DNA of 64,000 nt. Origin: Chaetorhynchus papuensis. Its lineage: Eukaryota; Chordata; Aves; Passeriformes; Rhipiduridae. The notes below the pieces were generated by a model that made no database searches, had not been told where the DNA came from, and saw nothing but the letters and a program-made list of their open reading frames with translations. Below, one piece after another: positions 50,811 through 62,990 of the stretch. The first letter of the stretch is position 1. Each line of letters begins with the position of its first letter. Location: the NCBI GenBank assembly GCA_013396525.1, contig VWYX01000349.1, forward strand, positions 276,903 through 340,902, written 5' to 3'. A program made the translations under genes and the position numbers.

Positions 50811-51997
50811 CCTCTAAAAATAGATATTATAGCAGCAAAGTGATGACAGGCATCAGCACACAGCAGAAAGTAACTTGGGGGTTCTTTGCTTCAAATGCTA
50901 TGATGGACTCTTGTCTTTAATACATTAAACTGAAAATATTCAGATACACCTTTGAACTATTTCTACTACGTGAGTGGCATTTTGATTTAAAATTATTTTT
51001 CTCCTTCCTTTCTGAAGAGGATTGGGTTATTCTTCATCCTGATCTTTCCATAAGAAGTGTTAAAATCTATTTTTTTTAAGCTAAATATATTGTTTTATTA
51101 AAATTCTCTAGCTAGAAAAGATTACAGTTTGAAGTCCTAAATCAGGAGATTTCCATTTTTAGAGAGCATATAAATGCTTCTAAACCAGAGCTGAACTTTA
51201 ATCTGTTTTTAAGCACATTTCTGAACCAAGAGCTAAAAAAATTCACACATAATTAATCTTGTACTGAAAACAGAAGATGATGCCTTATTAATAGAAAAGG
51301 GAATAAAGTAGGAAAAATTCCTGAAGCTTGGCATTCAAAAGGGCTCTGAAAGCAGGGAAAAGCAAGAAGAGTTTGTTTGCAGGAAGAAAAAAAAAATCAG
51401 ATGAGGAAAGAGAGGAAATGACCTCATCTACTTCTTCACTTGCTCTTCTGTGGCACATTATGCTCCAGCAAGAGCACTTGGGAGAACATGCCCAGGATGA
51501 GTGAGCAAAAAATCACTAATATCTGGAATAAAGCTTATTTTCATTTCATGTGGAGTCCGGGGACAAGTTGCAAGGTATAACCCTGAGGGACACCGAAGTT
51601 CCCTAATGGTAAAAGAACTTCTTAGGACCTCAATTCTCACTCTCTGCAAATTCACTGCCCCATTCTTTACCATTAATGCAAGAACAGGGTCTGATTTCCA
51701 TTTTCTTATCAAAACTATAAATCAGGTTTTGGTAGTTGTGAATTATACCACCAGAAGAGTGAGAAAAGTTTCAAACGTCATTTTAACACAGTCCTTATTG
51801 AAAGCAACAGTGAAATAAGCTTTCCTCTTGAAATCTCAACCAGCTTAGATACTCTGTCACCCAGAGTGTCACATTCTTTGCTCACACCTTGAAAATCTTC
51901 AAAGGAAAATCAAAAAGATACAGCCCTGCAAAACTGTGCCCTCTCTGCATACAATAGGTACAATTGTTTCCCTGGTGCTGTGTTCCCACTGTCCCAG
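50811..51997. other. AT-rich noncoding DNA, no gene seen
   Basis: Frames at 51,458-51,712 (minus) and 51,501-51,818 (plus, 105 codons) overlap on opposite strands and have no known domain. No repeat family was recognised. Confidence 0.5.
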
Positions 51998-52111
51998 AAG
52001 AATCGGGATGGATCCAGCAAGGATGTCTGAGCTCATTTCCCAAATTAGTTTCTATTACTGATCTGCTGCCTCGCACAATGAGACCTTTGCAGCGACGCCA
52101 ACCAAATTCTG
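51998..52111 (+). other. Exon-like segment of unknown gene (speculative)
   Basis: A moderately pyrimidine-rich stretch ends in CTGTCCCAG at 51,997. It is followed by 114 bases with one open frame of 37 full codons (2 bases before, 1 after) and then an excellent splice donor, CTG/GTGAGT, at 52,111/52,112. CpGs are locally more frequent than in the flanks. The encoded stretch (starting Glu-Ser-Gly-Trp-Ile) matches no protein I recognise. No partner exon was found. It could be a chance splice-site pair, a noncoding-RNA exon or part of an old repeat. A minus-strand 129-codon frame (51,882-52,271) covers the same DNA. Confidence 0.15.
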
Positions 52112-52370
52112 GTGAGTGACAGACAGAAACACCACGTACACTGCAGCTCACCCAAGGAAGCTTTGGCAAAGTCAGAAATGTCGGAGAATTGATGAAAAGC
52201 ACTCCAGCAGCGAGAAGATCCATGGAGTACTGCAGCAAAGAACACACAGAAAGTACCTCTACAATCACCACAGCCTTGTGTTACAACAGGAAATGCCAGA
52301 CAGCCCCTGGGCTTATGCCAGTACTACTGATGCCTTAAGAGGCCTCCTAGAAACAGAGCCTAGACAGGAG
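52112..52370. other. Noncoding DNA, nothing firmly recognised
   Basis: CpGs remain somewhat frequent (52,136, 52,182, 52,210). An 85-codon plus frame (52,116-52,373) runs into the LTR-like sequence and has no known domain. Confidence 0.4.
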
Positions 52371-52860
52371 TAAGGGAATAAAGGTGGGGATTTATTGGAA
52401 AGGCCTTCAAAGGTACCCCTGGGGAGCCAGAGGCTGCTGCCCAGATGGGCCTCGAGATGGATGAGAGGTCNNNNNNNNNNNNNNNNNNNNNNNNNNNNNN
52501 NNNNNNNNNNNNNNNNNNNNNNNNNNNNNNNNNNNNNNNNNNNNNNNNNNNNNNNNNNNNNNNNNNNNNNNNNNNNNNNNNNNNNNNNNNNNNNNNNNNN
52601 NNNNNNNNNNNNNNNNNNNNNNNNNNNNNNNNNNNNNNNNNNNNNNNNNNNNNNNNNNNNNNNNNNNNNNNNNNNNNNNNNNNNNNNNNNNNNNNNNNNN
52701 NNNNNNNNNNNNNNNNNNNNNNNNNNNNNNNNNNNNNNNNNNNNNNNNNNNNCAGGATTTGAAAAATATAAAAGTTAAAACCTAAGGCATCACTACCAGC
52801 CTGTGTTCTGTGACCTGCTGGGAAGGAGATGGAGGGAGCCTGACGTCCAGAAATCAATGT
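52371..52860 (-). mobile_element. Probable avian endogenous-retrovirus LTR, split by gap
   Basis: The left part contains a TTTATT word (52,391-52,396, AATAAA poly-A signal on the minus strand), followed by AAGGCCTTCAAAGGTACCCC and a GC-richer stretch. This resembles the polyadenylation end of LTRs found in many copies in songbird genomes. The centre is lost in 282 N. The sequence to the right of the gap (GTGTTCTGTGACCTGCTGGG and after) may be the other end. No primer-binding site or viral gene is visible to the left, so a solo LTR is most likely. Orientation follows the poly-A signal; boundaries and duplicated target site are unresolved. Confidence 0.42.
52471..52752. other. Assembly gap (282 N)
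   Basis: An unresolved block of N. Frames spanning it (52,360-52,929 minus; 52,395-52,778 plus) are artefacts of the gap and not genes. The break probably reflects a multi-copy LTR. Confidence 0.99.
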
Positions 52861-55800
52861 ACAACACCTCGAATTCCTCAGCAAAAAAATCTTCTTCCAT
52901 AATATTTTCATGGAGCTACACCAAACCAACTGCTATGCCACACAAAATGGTTTTCGCCCTTGTATTAAGCGTAATTTAAATGATCCATTCAATTATTACT
53001 TTTGTGTTCAAAGACTGCTTATTTTCATGCAGATTTACGTTTCGTTATGCATAGAGGATGTTCTTAATTGTGCTGAAACAACTGCAAATTTAATTAAAGT
53101 TTGCCATTCCAAGCATAAAATAGATTAAAGAAAATGCTGACAACGGTAAAATAAATATTCAACTATTTAATTTAACTCAACATTTATTTTTAATCCAAAC
53201 ATCAAAATAATCTTGTTTCTAATTACAATTTCATGACAGAATGTCTTGAAGGAGCATTTGTCTCTATTTCCCTCCAATCTGCTCAGCTGAAACACACTAG
53301 CTTATTTATAAAACTGTTGATTAATAAATCTGTTCCAGCTGTATTACTGTATGTTACAAAGAACACAGATTGATGTATGTAAACAACAATTTTAACTTTA
53401 AAAACCCAAAGTCTTGAGACTCTTCAAAAGCAGAAATCCCATCAAATACATTGCAGGACAATTATACACCTAAATTTTAGTAAAGAAAGAAAAAAAAAGG
53501 GAAGACATAGCTGGTAAGGTCCAGAGGTCTGTGGTAATTTATAGCAGATGGAGAGATCAACTTAATGGTTATTATAAATTACTTGTGGTTCCTTGAACTG
53601 GGTATTATTAGACTCAACCATGTGTTGTAGCACATGACAAAAAGCAAATCCTCAGTTTCATAAAAAGTTACACTCAAAACAGGTATGAAGAAAGAATCTG
53701 GCCTGATTCTACTGAAACTAACTGGAAACTCTCCAGTTAAGTTATGCTGCTCAGTATTGACTTTAATTCTATAGCCAATAAATTTAATAATTCATAGTTA
53801 ACAGCCAGGGGAAAAAGTAAGGCAGACAAGAGGATTTCTGCTCATCCAGGTGCAGTAAGTCTGGCTCTGGCTGAGAAAAAAAAAAATTCCTGAATCACAC
53901 GAATTATGAACACTAACTTAACCCTCAATGTAATTCGGAAGCATTACTTATGAAGAAATACACAGGCTTTCCAAGGCACTGCATGCCTTTTCTCCAACAG
54001 ATTTGGAGGAGACAAAAGTGCCTTTTCAACCTAACAAATATCCCAAGAGTCAGAAAATTTGGAGAAAAAAACTTTCCCCAGTTATTCACAATAATATTTT
54101 TTGCAACTTCTGAATAAATTGCCTTATACGATTTTTGGTGCTTTTTCCTTCCACCTTAAGCAACATATTCAGGAGCTAAGATATTACTTACATATGAGTG
54201 ACAACACCCAGCTATTAGGAGTTTTAGGAGCACCACCACCACTTGCAGAAGACACAACAATCACAGTACGTTTCTGGTTTGAAAGCCATGAGCTCAGCTG
54301 GAGCAGTCAAGAGTAAGCAACATGAGCCTCATCCAAAGCCACCCAGGACCACCATCACAAACTGCTTGCCAAACCCTGTCCATCTCTCATTTTAATTACT
54401 TCTTGTCAATACAGTTGAGCAAAGAAAACCTCTAGATGGAAAATGTAAATGCTGTAAACCTCTTTCCTCTACGTAACTTCACTGTGAAAGGACGGAAAAG
54501 TTTATTTTTTTTGCAATGAAACCAAGACTGAAATACAGAAAGAGGCTTCTACTGTGAACTGACAAGTTCAGCATGCACTGAGAGCTCTTTGCATGCCAAT
54601 GGACCATCTTTATCATGGGGCAGGGATTCATCATCCCTGGTATTAACACATTTTGATTTAATAAAGAGTGATGGACACTTTCACGCTTTCCTTATTTATC
54701 TATACCAGCTATATATAGTATTACTGAGAAAGTCTTAAGCAAAGGGGAAAAAGCCCATCCAAAATCAAAATTTCAGTAGAACAAATGAGGAATTTAAGTC
54801 AGTATGAGGGATTATTAAACTCTTTCACAATATAAGAAGCAATCAAGAAGGAAAGCAGCAAGGAGCATGTATTTTTCAGACACAAATAAAACTGGAACCA
54901 TTCACCAAAAATCACTGAACTGAACAACAGCAGCTCTCTCCCACTGATATGTGCATATTGTAGGGAAAGCTTGATCTGGAATCCACCAGAACTGGTAGAT
55001 GAAAACCCTACTTGGATGTAATACCAAGTTAACAAATCACTTTAGATCAACACCATTAGAACAAACAAAACAATCCAAACTTGTTCAAATAATCACTGAG
55101 TCTTATTTTTTTTTGAAAACTATTTTTTTTCTTTCCAGTGTTAGAAGATTTATTTTAGAAAACTCTGCACGGTATAATTGATCAAAACTCTTTTTGACAA
55201 TGTAATAGCCTACAAAACCTCTAAATATTGTAAGAAACGAAGAATACACTGCATTGTACAGACTTTCAGACTATCACACTTCAGACTCCTGAAGCCAACA
55301 AAAAAAATTCCATGACATGAATCAGCCTAGTTTTTTGGTTTTGTTTTTTTTTTGTATAGTCCATAAATGACCAGTACAGGTGTTTAAAACAGAAGGAGTA
55401 TCCAAAGATAGGATTTCACATAAACAGGTGGTAACAGAGCAGATTAAGGGTTAAAAAACCTTTACTGCCAAAAACAGCATGGCACTTCAGAGGAGCCATG
55501 GCAATTTACCTACCTGAGAACCAGGCAATACTTCCACACACACCCAAATACAAACTTCCCCACCAATGAATCAGAAGGTTTTGGGAAGAGAAATCAAGTC
55601 CACGAGCCATATTATATTATGTGGAATAAAAAGTGGAACATATAAAACAACACGGTTTTTGGAGTTTTGATTTAGAGGCTCTTTGATTTTGAAGGGCTGC
55701 CTTACCTGTTTAACATCATATGCAAGAAGAACAAATCTCAAGTCTGGTGAAACAGAGTATCTTGATGCTTTGAACATTACCTGCAATGAAGTAACAGTAA

Positions 55801-58800
55801 AAGTGAGTTTGCAACAGGAAACTAATAAGATCCCTTTTCCCAAATGTTTCTACAGCTCATTTAAGAACTTCCCATTCATAAGACAGATTTGGTTTAGAAA
55901 ACTGATGTAATTTTCACAAAAGAAGGCCCCAAATAATTCACAGTCTAATTAGCTGGTATCAGTACAATGGCAACTGAGGAGTCTGGCTTCAACCCTAAAT
56001 ACCAATTAAGAAGCTGATGAGTTTTTTTAATCATCACTTCAAGCATTAAGCTCAAGGATAACAACTATAACCAATCCATTCACAGAGGATGAAGGAAGAC
56101 ACTTTGGTTGGAATGATTAAAAGGGAGATTCATCACTAGGCTACCCTTAAAGATAACATGCAAGAAAAAAAAATAGGTGTGCACTATGTCTCTACTGCTT
56201 TTCTTCTAACACCACATATACAAACACTTTTCAAAACAACTTGAACAAAAGCAACAGTCTTTCTTGAAATAAAGAAAATTCTCAGCAGAGAGCAAAGTGA
56301 AACATAAGGTAGCATTATAAAACTAAAAATGCTTTACATCCACCCAAGACTACATGACACCCAATTGAATTCAAGATTGTAATTTCATCAAGGGGTAATG
56401 TTGATGTCAGAAATAATTTAATGAATCTAATGCATGAGAAAGATAAGAATGTGCTTTAAAGGGCACTGAAGGAAATAATTTTAAATTAATCTCAAGACAT
56501 CTATTTCCAGAAAGAAAGGAAAAGGAAGAAGTGAAAAATCCAGATAAGAATAGAAAAAATAGGACAGAAAAAAAATAACAGAACCACAAAGCCATAAGAT
56601 GAAAACAAACAAAAAAAATAGCTAAGTAGAACAAGATCTATCTACTATTTTATTTCTTAAGCATCTTGTTCTGTTTAGCCTAACCCCACTGCTAAACTAA
56701 TGAACTCAACAGGGGTTTAAAAGCACACAAGCAGGAAATCACAAACTATTACATTCAGAGTAGCTAAGGAGCTATACCTGGGGGAAAAAAGGTTCCAATA
56801 AACTGGAAAGATGCTATATTTTGATATTCAGATTAAACTCAGGTTCTAGATAATATAGTTAGAATCAAGGTATCCATAAGAATTAAAGGGGAAAGTATTT
56901 TTGAAGATAAACTATATTAGTTTAATTCAGCAGCATGACAGAAGCAGAAGATAAATCTGCAGCCTTGAGGAAGAAGGAAAAAAACAAAAAGACAACACAC
57001 CTTAAACCATCCTTCTGTATCTACAAAGCATCCAGAGTAGATTCCTACCGTGCCCAAACTTGCTTTCATGAGTTAATCATCTATAAGCAGACACTGTGTT
57101 AATGTTAATCTATGAGTAACTTTCCCTTTTCTTGGCACTTCGCTGAAAATATTTTCAGATGTGAAATTTGTGTTCTTTGCAGCAGTTCATTAATTGCTGC
57201 CCCGCTACCTCAGCGTTCAGCACTGGATAACCCAGGCAGCTTTCCAAATTCACTCCCAGGGAGTGCAGCTCCTACCATTTCATGCATTCAGTAAGAATCT
57301 CCAGCCCCTGATTATGCCCCCGCACAAGTAACGAGGCTCTTCCTGCAAACACCTGAGCAGCTCAGCTGCAAGCTATTGGCAGTTCCAGGCAACACCAGCA
57401 GGAACTACTTGCATATTCTATATCCAAGTACAGAGCGCTGTGGATTTGGGATTTAAAGTCTTTTGAATCCCACTGACCTTCTTCATTCAGCTTGCACTCA
57501 CCTGCAGAATTTTGTTTGCCTCCAAAATGCCTCAGGCACATGGTGTACATGCAATGCCAAGAAAACTATATGGTAATGGGTTGGGGCAAAATAGTTTTCT
57601 TTTTGTTAGGATAACGGCATAATTCTTGGTAAAAGGAGTATAAAGCTGTTTCATATTTTTTAATGTTTCACTTCAGAAAAAAGAAACTTAAAATTAGACC
57701 AGCAGAAATCATGTCTCATTGCCAAAGCTGATAGCAATGCTGATTTCTTTAAATTATCACAAAAACATAATTAGCCCATTTCTTTAAGTTGGATTTACAA
57801 TCAAGCCTTTAATGAAATAGATGTTTAATTCTAGTAGAATTGTAGAGAGACTTAAGTTGACTTAAAGTGATTAGCATTTCCTTAAAATTCTGGTTTTGGA
57901 GGGTTTTTTTGGTAAAGACAAGCACAATTTTGGCAATTAATTCAGAAACTGCCTACTTATATGCACAGAAGAAACCCTTACACATTAAGAACAGGAAATT
58001 AAAACAATCACCTGACTCATTCCTCCTGCCTAACATGGCAAGTAAACTCACAATCTGTGAGTCACTAAAACAAAAGAAAAAATTCTTATTTCTCCCCCAC
58101 AACCATGTCTAAGGGATTTCATCAACCAACAGATGCCTGACTCCATGGCTGAGGAGATTAGATCAGCTGGTGAAGGGCTTAAAAGAAAGTTTCAGTCCCT
58201 GCTGTAGGAGGTGAGATGCATGCCACACAAACTCCTGGGAGATTATCCATCGGGCCACTCTCCACAGGGATTAGATATATTTACTCATTAAAAAGAAGCT
58301 TGTGAAGACTCTGACCCCATGGGTTTGTTCTCTTCTCAGGAGAACACATTTTTGAGTTTAAAAGAAAGTGTTGGGGAAATACCACACTGGAAATAAGCTG
58401 GGAATTAAAAACCCTCAGGTGTCTTGTTATCCAAAATCTGGAGGGTGGTTGTTCCACGGGCCTGCATATCCACAATCTCTCAAGCTTCTTGCTTTGTCAG
58501 GAGCTATTTAGCCTCCATTCAGGAAGACAGACCTAAATGCTGCCCCATGTGACTGTAACCCTATGGTTTTGCTGTGCTTGATCTCTAAGAAATGTAACTT
58601 TGGACAAACAAGCTCTGAAACTGGGAGAAATAGAGCTGCCTAATGAGGCACAGTCCAGGGATGCAGAAGCAGGGCTGGCTTCCCTCTGCATCACTGCGCA
58701 GCATCAGCTAAGTAGGGACTGGGGTAATTCAACACTGTGCACTCCATGCACACCCTAATCCCCTTCCAAACCCAACAGAGGCAAGGCAGAACCCAAGGAA

Positions 58801-61800
58801 AAAGGGAAGGGAATTTCCTCGTTCCCCTCGACCCAGCCCCATCAAGAGCTGAAATCCCTCTGAAAACCATCAGCTCTATGCAACCAGAAAACACTTGGAC
58901 TGGAGAAATTGCTGTAATCCTTAACTTGGTTACAGCCCACACCACTTCATAAACCTGAGACAAAATAAATGTGGGGTTTTTCAACACCTGTACACTGATT
59001 CACACACCTGCCATCAATTTTTCCTATATTGCTGCATCTGACATCATTTCACTTTCTCAGACATAAATGATCCTATACCTGTTCTTTCATTCCTCACTCA
59101 ACCAAAACCCCCACTGACTGTAAAATTAGGTCTAACCATATGAAGCATTGTATTTCTAGGTTTGTTTGAAATACCTCATGTGGTAAGAGTTTTAATTCTT
59201 CTCCTGACAGTGATGCATGATGTGATGACCCCAATGGTCTCACTGCCACCATAGACTGCAACAGCAAAAGCCAAATCCAGGCAAAAGGAAAAAGAGAATT
59301 TGAACAGGCTTTTGTCCTTCAGCTTTCCAGCTTCCTTCTCTCATCCACCTTTCAAGAACTGCTAAAATATAGTTTTGCATGGAAAGAAGAGCTGAGGTTT
59401 TTTTCCACCTTTCCATATGGGTGCTTAAAAAGGAATGCAGAATTCCAGTGAACAATATATCCTCAAGTTTGATTTCCAGTGTCAATATTTCTTTATTTTT
59501 CACTTTGCATGTTATCTGTGTTTTTCTGTTAATAGAAATACCTGTTATGATTGTGTTTAAGAGAAATTTTAGTCTTGGTTTAGGATCTGCATCCTCAGCA
59601 AGGGCCCCTAGTATCAGACCTTTTTTATTTCTCCTGTTTTCTTAAAACCTAGTTCTGAGCTACTGATGTAGTAGGCTATCCCTTCATCTTTCACATACTA
59701 TAAAATGTTGGGTTTGCTAGTTTTGTTGATTTTAACTACTGTGACATTTAAATCAGTGCCTTATTAATAATCTTTCAAAACCATGGTATAGGGATGAAGT
59801 TATCTGTAAAACAGTCCAGCCAAGAGTTGTAAAAATATATTTGTAACATGGATACTTTACAGTATTCTTCTTCCATGGTTTCAGTTGGATGGTTTGAAGT
59901 GAAATAATATATCACAGTTAGAACTGATTTTAAAGAAATGTTCACTTTTGTGGAGTTTACTTATTTGTTGCATTTGGGTTTTTTCCTTTAGTTTTACCCC
60001 TCCTGCTGTCTCAGTTTCTTGTGCTTTCTATTTTCCCCAGAAACTTTCATTTTCCATACTCCTTTTATTCTCCTTCTCCAGTTTTTGTTTAGTGCTCTCT
60101 TAACGCACATTTAGGCTTTAATTTTTCTTCTTCATTATTATTCATCCAGAATGAAATATTTTAAGACTTTCAGGAATGTTACTTTAGAGCTTGGTGGCAA
60201 CACTCCTACCTAAGAAATTATACATCTCTCTACTGCCCACCTACATCTGTATCAGAAATTTAACTTAATGGCGTAGCGGAATCTCAGCGGATGGGAGCTC
60301 ATCAGCACTCACAGGTATCCAGCTCAACTTATCACACAGGCACTGGCCAAATGGCAATGCACAAGAGGAGTCAGGTTTGATGGAAGAAAAGGAGCTGCAA
60401 GAGGAGAAGGCATCTGGCATGCCACAGTTCCCTTGGGAGGCACCGGCAATCCAGGGAACAATGGGATTCTCCTTCACTGCCACTGCTGTGACTGAAAGGA
60501 GAAGATGGGCCAAGAGTGAGCAGCAGAGAGTGGAGCCCAGCAGAAGAGCAAGGCTTGTAGCATTGGAAAGAGAGAACCTGTGAGAAAGACAGGTTGTAAT
60601 TAGAAAAATGTGCTATAATTAGAATGATGAAAAATTTGGGTTTCCAAGGTTACGTTTCTTAATGCGGTACTTCTTGTGTCACCTGAGCATTCAAACTAGA
60701 CCCAAAAATGCTGCAATGCCAAGTGTTGGAACTGTTAACCCTCAGGTTTCCTGTCCAGTTTAAAAGACAAACGTGCCCTAAAACATGATCTCAGCTGACC
60801 TCTATGCTATGAGTGGGTGGCTCTCAAAAACAGGAACCAAATTCCCCAAACCCACCTGAAACTGTAGGACATAAAAATAGACATGAACCGACCATGAGCC
60901 TCACACCAGGGCCTCCCTGACAGACAATAACCTCTAACCAGTCAACACAGAGGCTTTTCCCCTCATATTTCCCATTAACACTGACACAGTTAACCCTTAA
61001 CTAAATCCAGGAACAGTCTTACCAGGAATATTAAGAGAAATCCCACACAGAGCTACCGTCCTGACAGTTTTGCATTTTGTATGTTGAAACTTCCTTTACT
61101 TGGACAAAAACCAATGGCCAACACTGAACCACAGTGACTGCAAAGCCTTCCATCTGCCAGGCTTTCCCACCTCGATGCAGCAATAAATCCTTCTTCATAA
61201 AAACCCCTCTACTGAAAAGGGTGTGCTGAGGCACTTAGAGGAGCATGGGAGAGTAGAGAGAATGTTACAGTATTCATAATCCCCTATTTACAACATGTGT
61301 GGGTCATTAAAATGTCCCATGTTGCAACAACTATTAATATTTATGCAGTTATATAATGTTATTTAATGTATTTACTATTATTCACCCTTTCATTAATCTC
61401 TTATGCAAGGTTCTTAAAAAAGAAGCATGTAAACTACTCTTGCAATTAAATCTGCATTCATCCACAAAGGAACTATAATTGCACTATGATGCTGCACTGA
61501 GCTTCCTATCAAAAGAGGAAGGGGGTGTGGTGGTGGAGAGCACAAAACAAATCAAAAAAAGTATCAAAAGGAAGAGAACAAGCAGGGCTGTTTATGAACA
61601 ATGCTCTGTAAAACACCACAAAACAGTCCCTGCCAAAAGCTCTGCTCGGACTGAAGCTGTCATTCTCTTCTTTTGGCTGCAAGGCCTCCACAGGGCTTTC
61701 ACAGCTGGGCTGCCACAGCCTGACCCTGATCCCTGAGCCACGACTGCTCTGTCACCCTCTTGACACCAACAGCAGGCAGCAAGGTCCTTCCCTCTCCATC

Positions 61801-62339
61801 TTTGTGTAAAAGATGCTCCACAATAACACAACAGGCTCTAGGATATGCTCCTGACAAGCCTCTGGAAACAGGTTTGAAACTCAGCAATAATTGTTTGCTG
61901 TGCCCCACGATGCAGCTTCCCTTTGAGCTTGTACAGTGTTGTGGGAAGGCACAGAAATCAAGGGGCACAGCAAGTCAGGAACTGCTGGGTGTTAGAAGAG
62001 TCCAAAGTGTACAGCTGGGGAAAGCTGTAGTAAACACAGGACCCTATTCTAGAGTTCACAAACTGAAAACAATTCCACTTGTATTGCCTGGTATTGAAAA
62101 CATATCAACAGATTCAAAATATATCCCATTATCCACACTCGGAAGACTGAAGGACTCACAGTAGACTCATTTCTGACAGATGCTCCTGAGCGTTTGTTAG
62201 GCATCTGAATACATGCACCACAAGAGCAGCAGCACTGAGGGCTAACAAAAGTTTTATCACCTTCATACTTATTGCAGCTTTTTTAAGATGGAGAAATGAA
62301 GGAAAACTTCAGGTTTCTTTCAGAGAATTCATCACATTT
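52861..62339. other. Long AT-rich noncoding stretch, no gene seen
   Basis: I support no exon, RNA gene or recognisable transposon in these ~9.5 kb. Low-complexity items include a T-rich patch at about 55,108-55,132 and 55,331-55,353, and a pyrimidine-rich block at about 59,975-60,105. Locally GC-richer DNA at 58,735-58,870 and 61,640-61,800 is open in more than one frame. The 134-codon plus frame at 61,760-62,164 has no known domain and is covered by minus frames. Confidence 0.55.
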
Positions 62340-62367
62340 GGAAAGTTCCATATGGAAAGTTCCATAC
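62340..62367. repeat. 14-bp tandem duplication with palindromic junction
   Basis: GGAAAGTTCCATAT (62,340-62,353) is followed directly by GGAAAGTTCCATAC, differing only at the last base. The junction creates the perfect 12-bp palindrome TTCCATATGGAA (62,346-62,357). Likely slippage; the palindrome resembles but does not meet the spacing of a serum-response CArG box. Confidence 0.8.
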
Positions 62368-62689
62368 CAGAACACACAGTACCTACACACATTTTCTATC
62401 CCCTCTGTGCTTGCTTTTCCCATTTTGTTTTGTGTTTAAGGGTTGTAAACACGAGAAGCTGAGCTAGAATAAGGAACCCGATGGACAACTTTCCCTGAGC
62501 TAAAGAATCCATGTGCTCCTCCACGCTCTCCTCTCCAGCTGGTGGCTGGGCTGTGTGCGAACTGCTAACCTGCTCTCACTGACCTTATGGAACAGCTGAT
62601 GGCAAAAGCATTGAACAAAATGCTTGTTAAACACTGAAATTTCTTAGCTAAATGTGGCATAATGCCACTGATTTTGGAACTGTAATGTG
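62368..62689. other. Noncoding DNA, nothing recognised
   Basis: I see no gene or repeat family in this stretch. Confidence 0.5.
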
Positions 62690-62990
62690 TCATAAAGCGA
62701 TGTTAAATGCTGAAAAACTGGTAGGCCTGTCACTCAGGATCCCAGTGATAGGCAGCCCAGATAGATGATAGAGAACATATTGTAATCACATATCGAGGCA
62801 GCATCTCAAACACCAGGATGCCACACAGTGATTAAAGTCCAGGGCTTTTTCTGGCTCTTCCTAATAGGAGACTTGCCCAGCCTCCAGCTGTGAACATTTA
62901 TCTGCTGCTGGTGAAGGATATTAACTGTTTATGAGACAGCTGAAACAGGGGGCACTACATGGATACAGTCAGAGGACAAATGTGTATTAG
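62690..62990. promoter_or_regulatory. Candidate conserved noncoding (enhancer-like) block
   Basis: About 300 bases of balanced, repeat-free sequence without a long open frame. It carries E-box words (CAGCTG near 62,886 and 62,938), a GATA cluster (AGATAGATGATAGAG at 62,760) and homeodomain-like words (GATATTAACTG near 62,918). The combination is typical of vertebrate enhancers, but no conservation test was possible. Confidence 0.2.

Noticed and set aside
51882..52271. 129-codon minus-strand frame
   Set aside because: It has no known domain; the same DNA carries better splice signals on the plus strand, and even those are weak evidence.
52360..52929. 189-codon minus and 127-codon plus frames across the gap
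   Set aside because: They are open only because N was translated as unknown residues.
61760..62164. 134-codon plus-strand frame
   Set aside because: It conflicts with minus-strand frames over the same GC-richer DNA and matches no family I know.
62346..62357. Palindrome TTCCATATGGAA as a serum-response CArG box
   Set aside because: A CArG box needs six A/T bases between CC and GG; here there are four.
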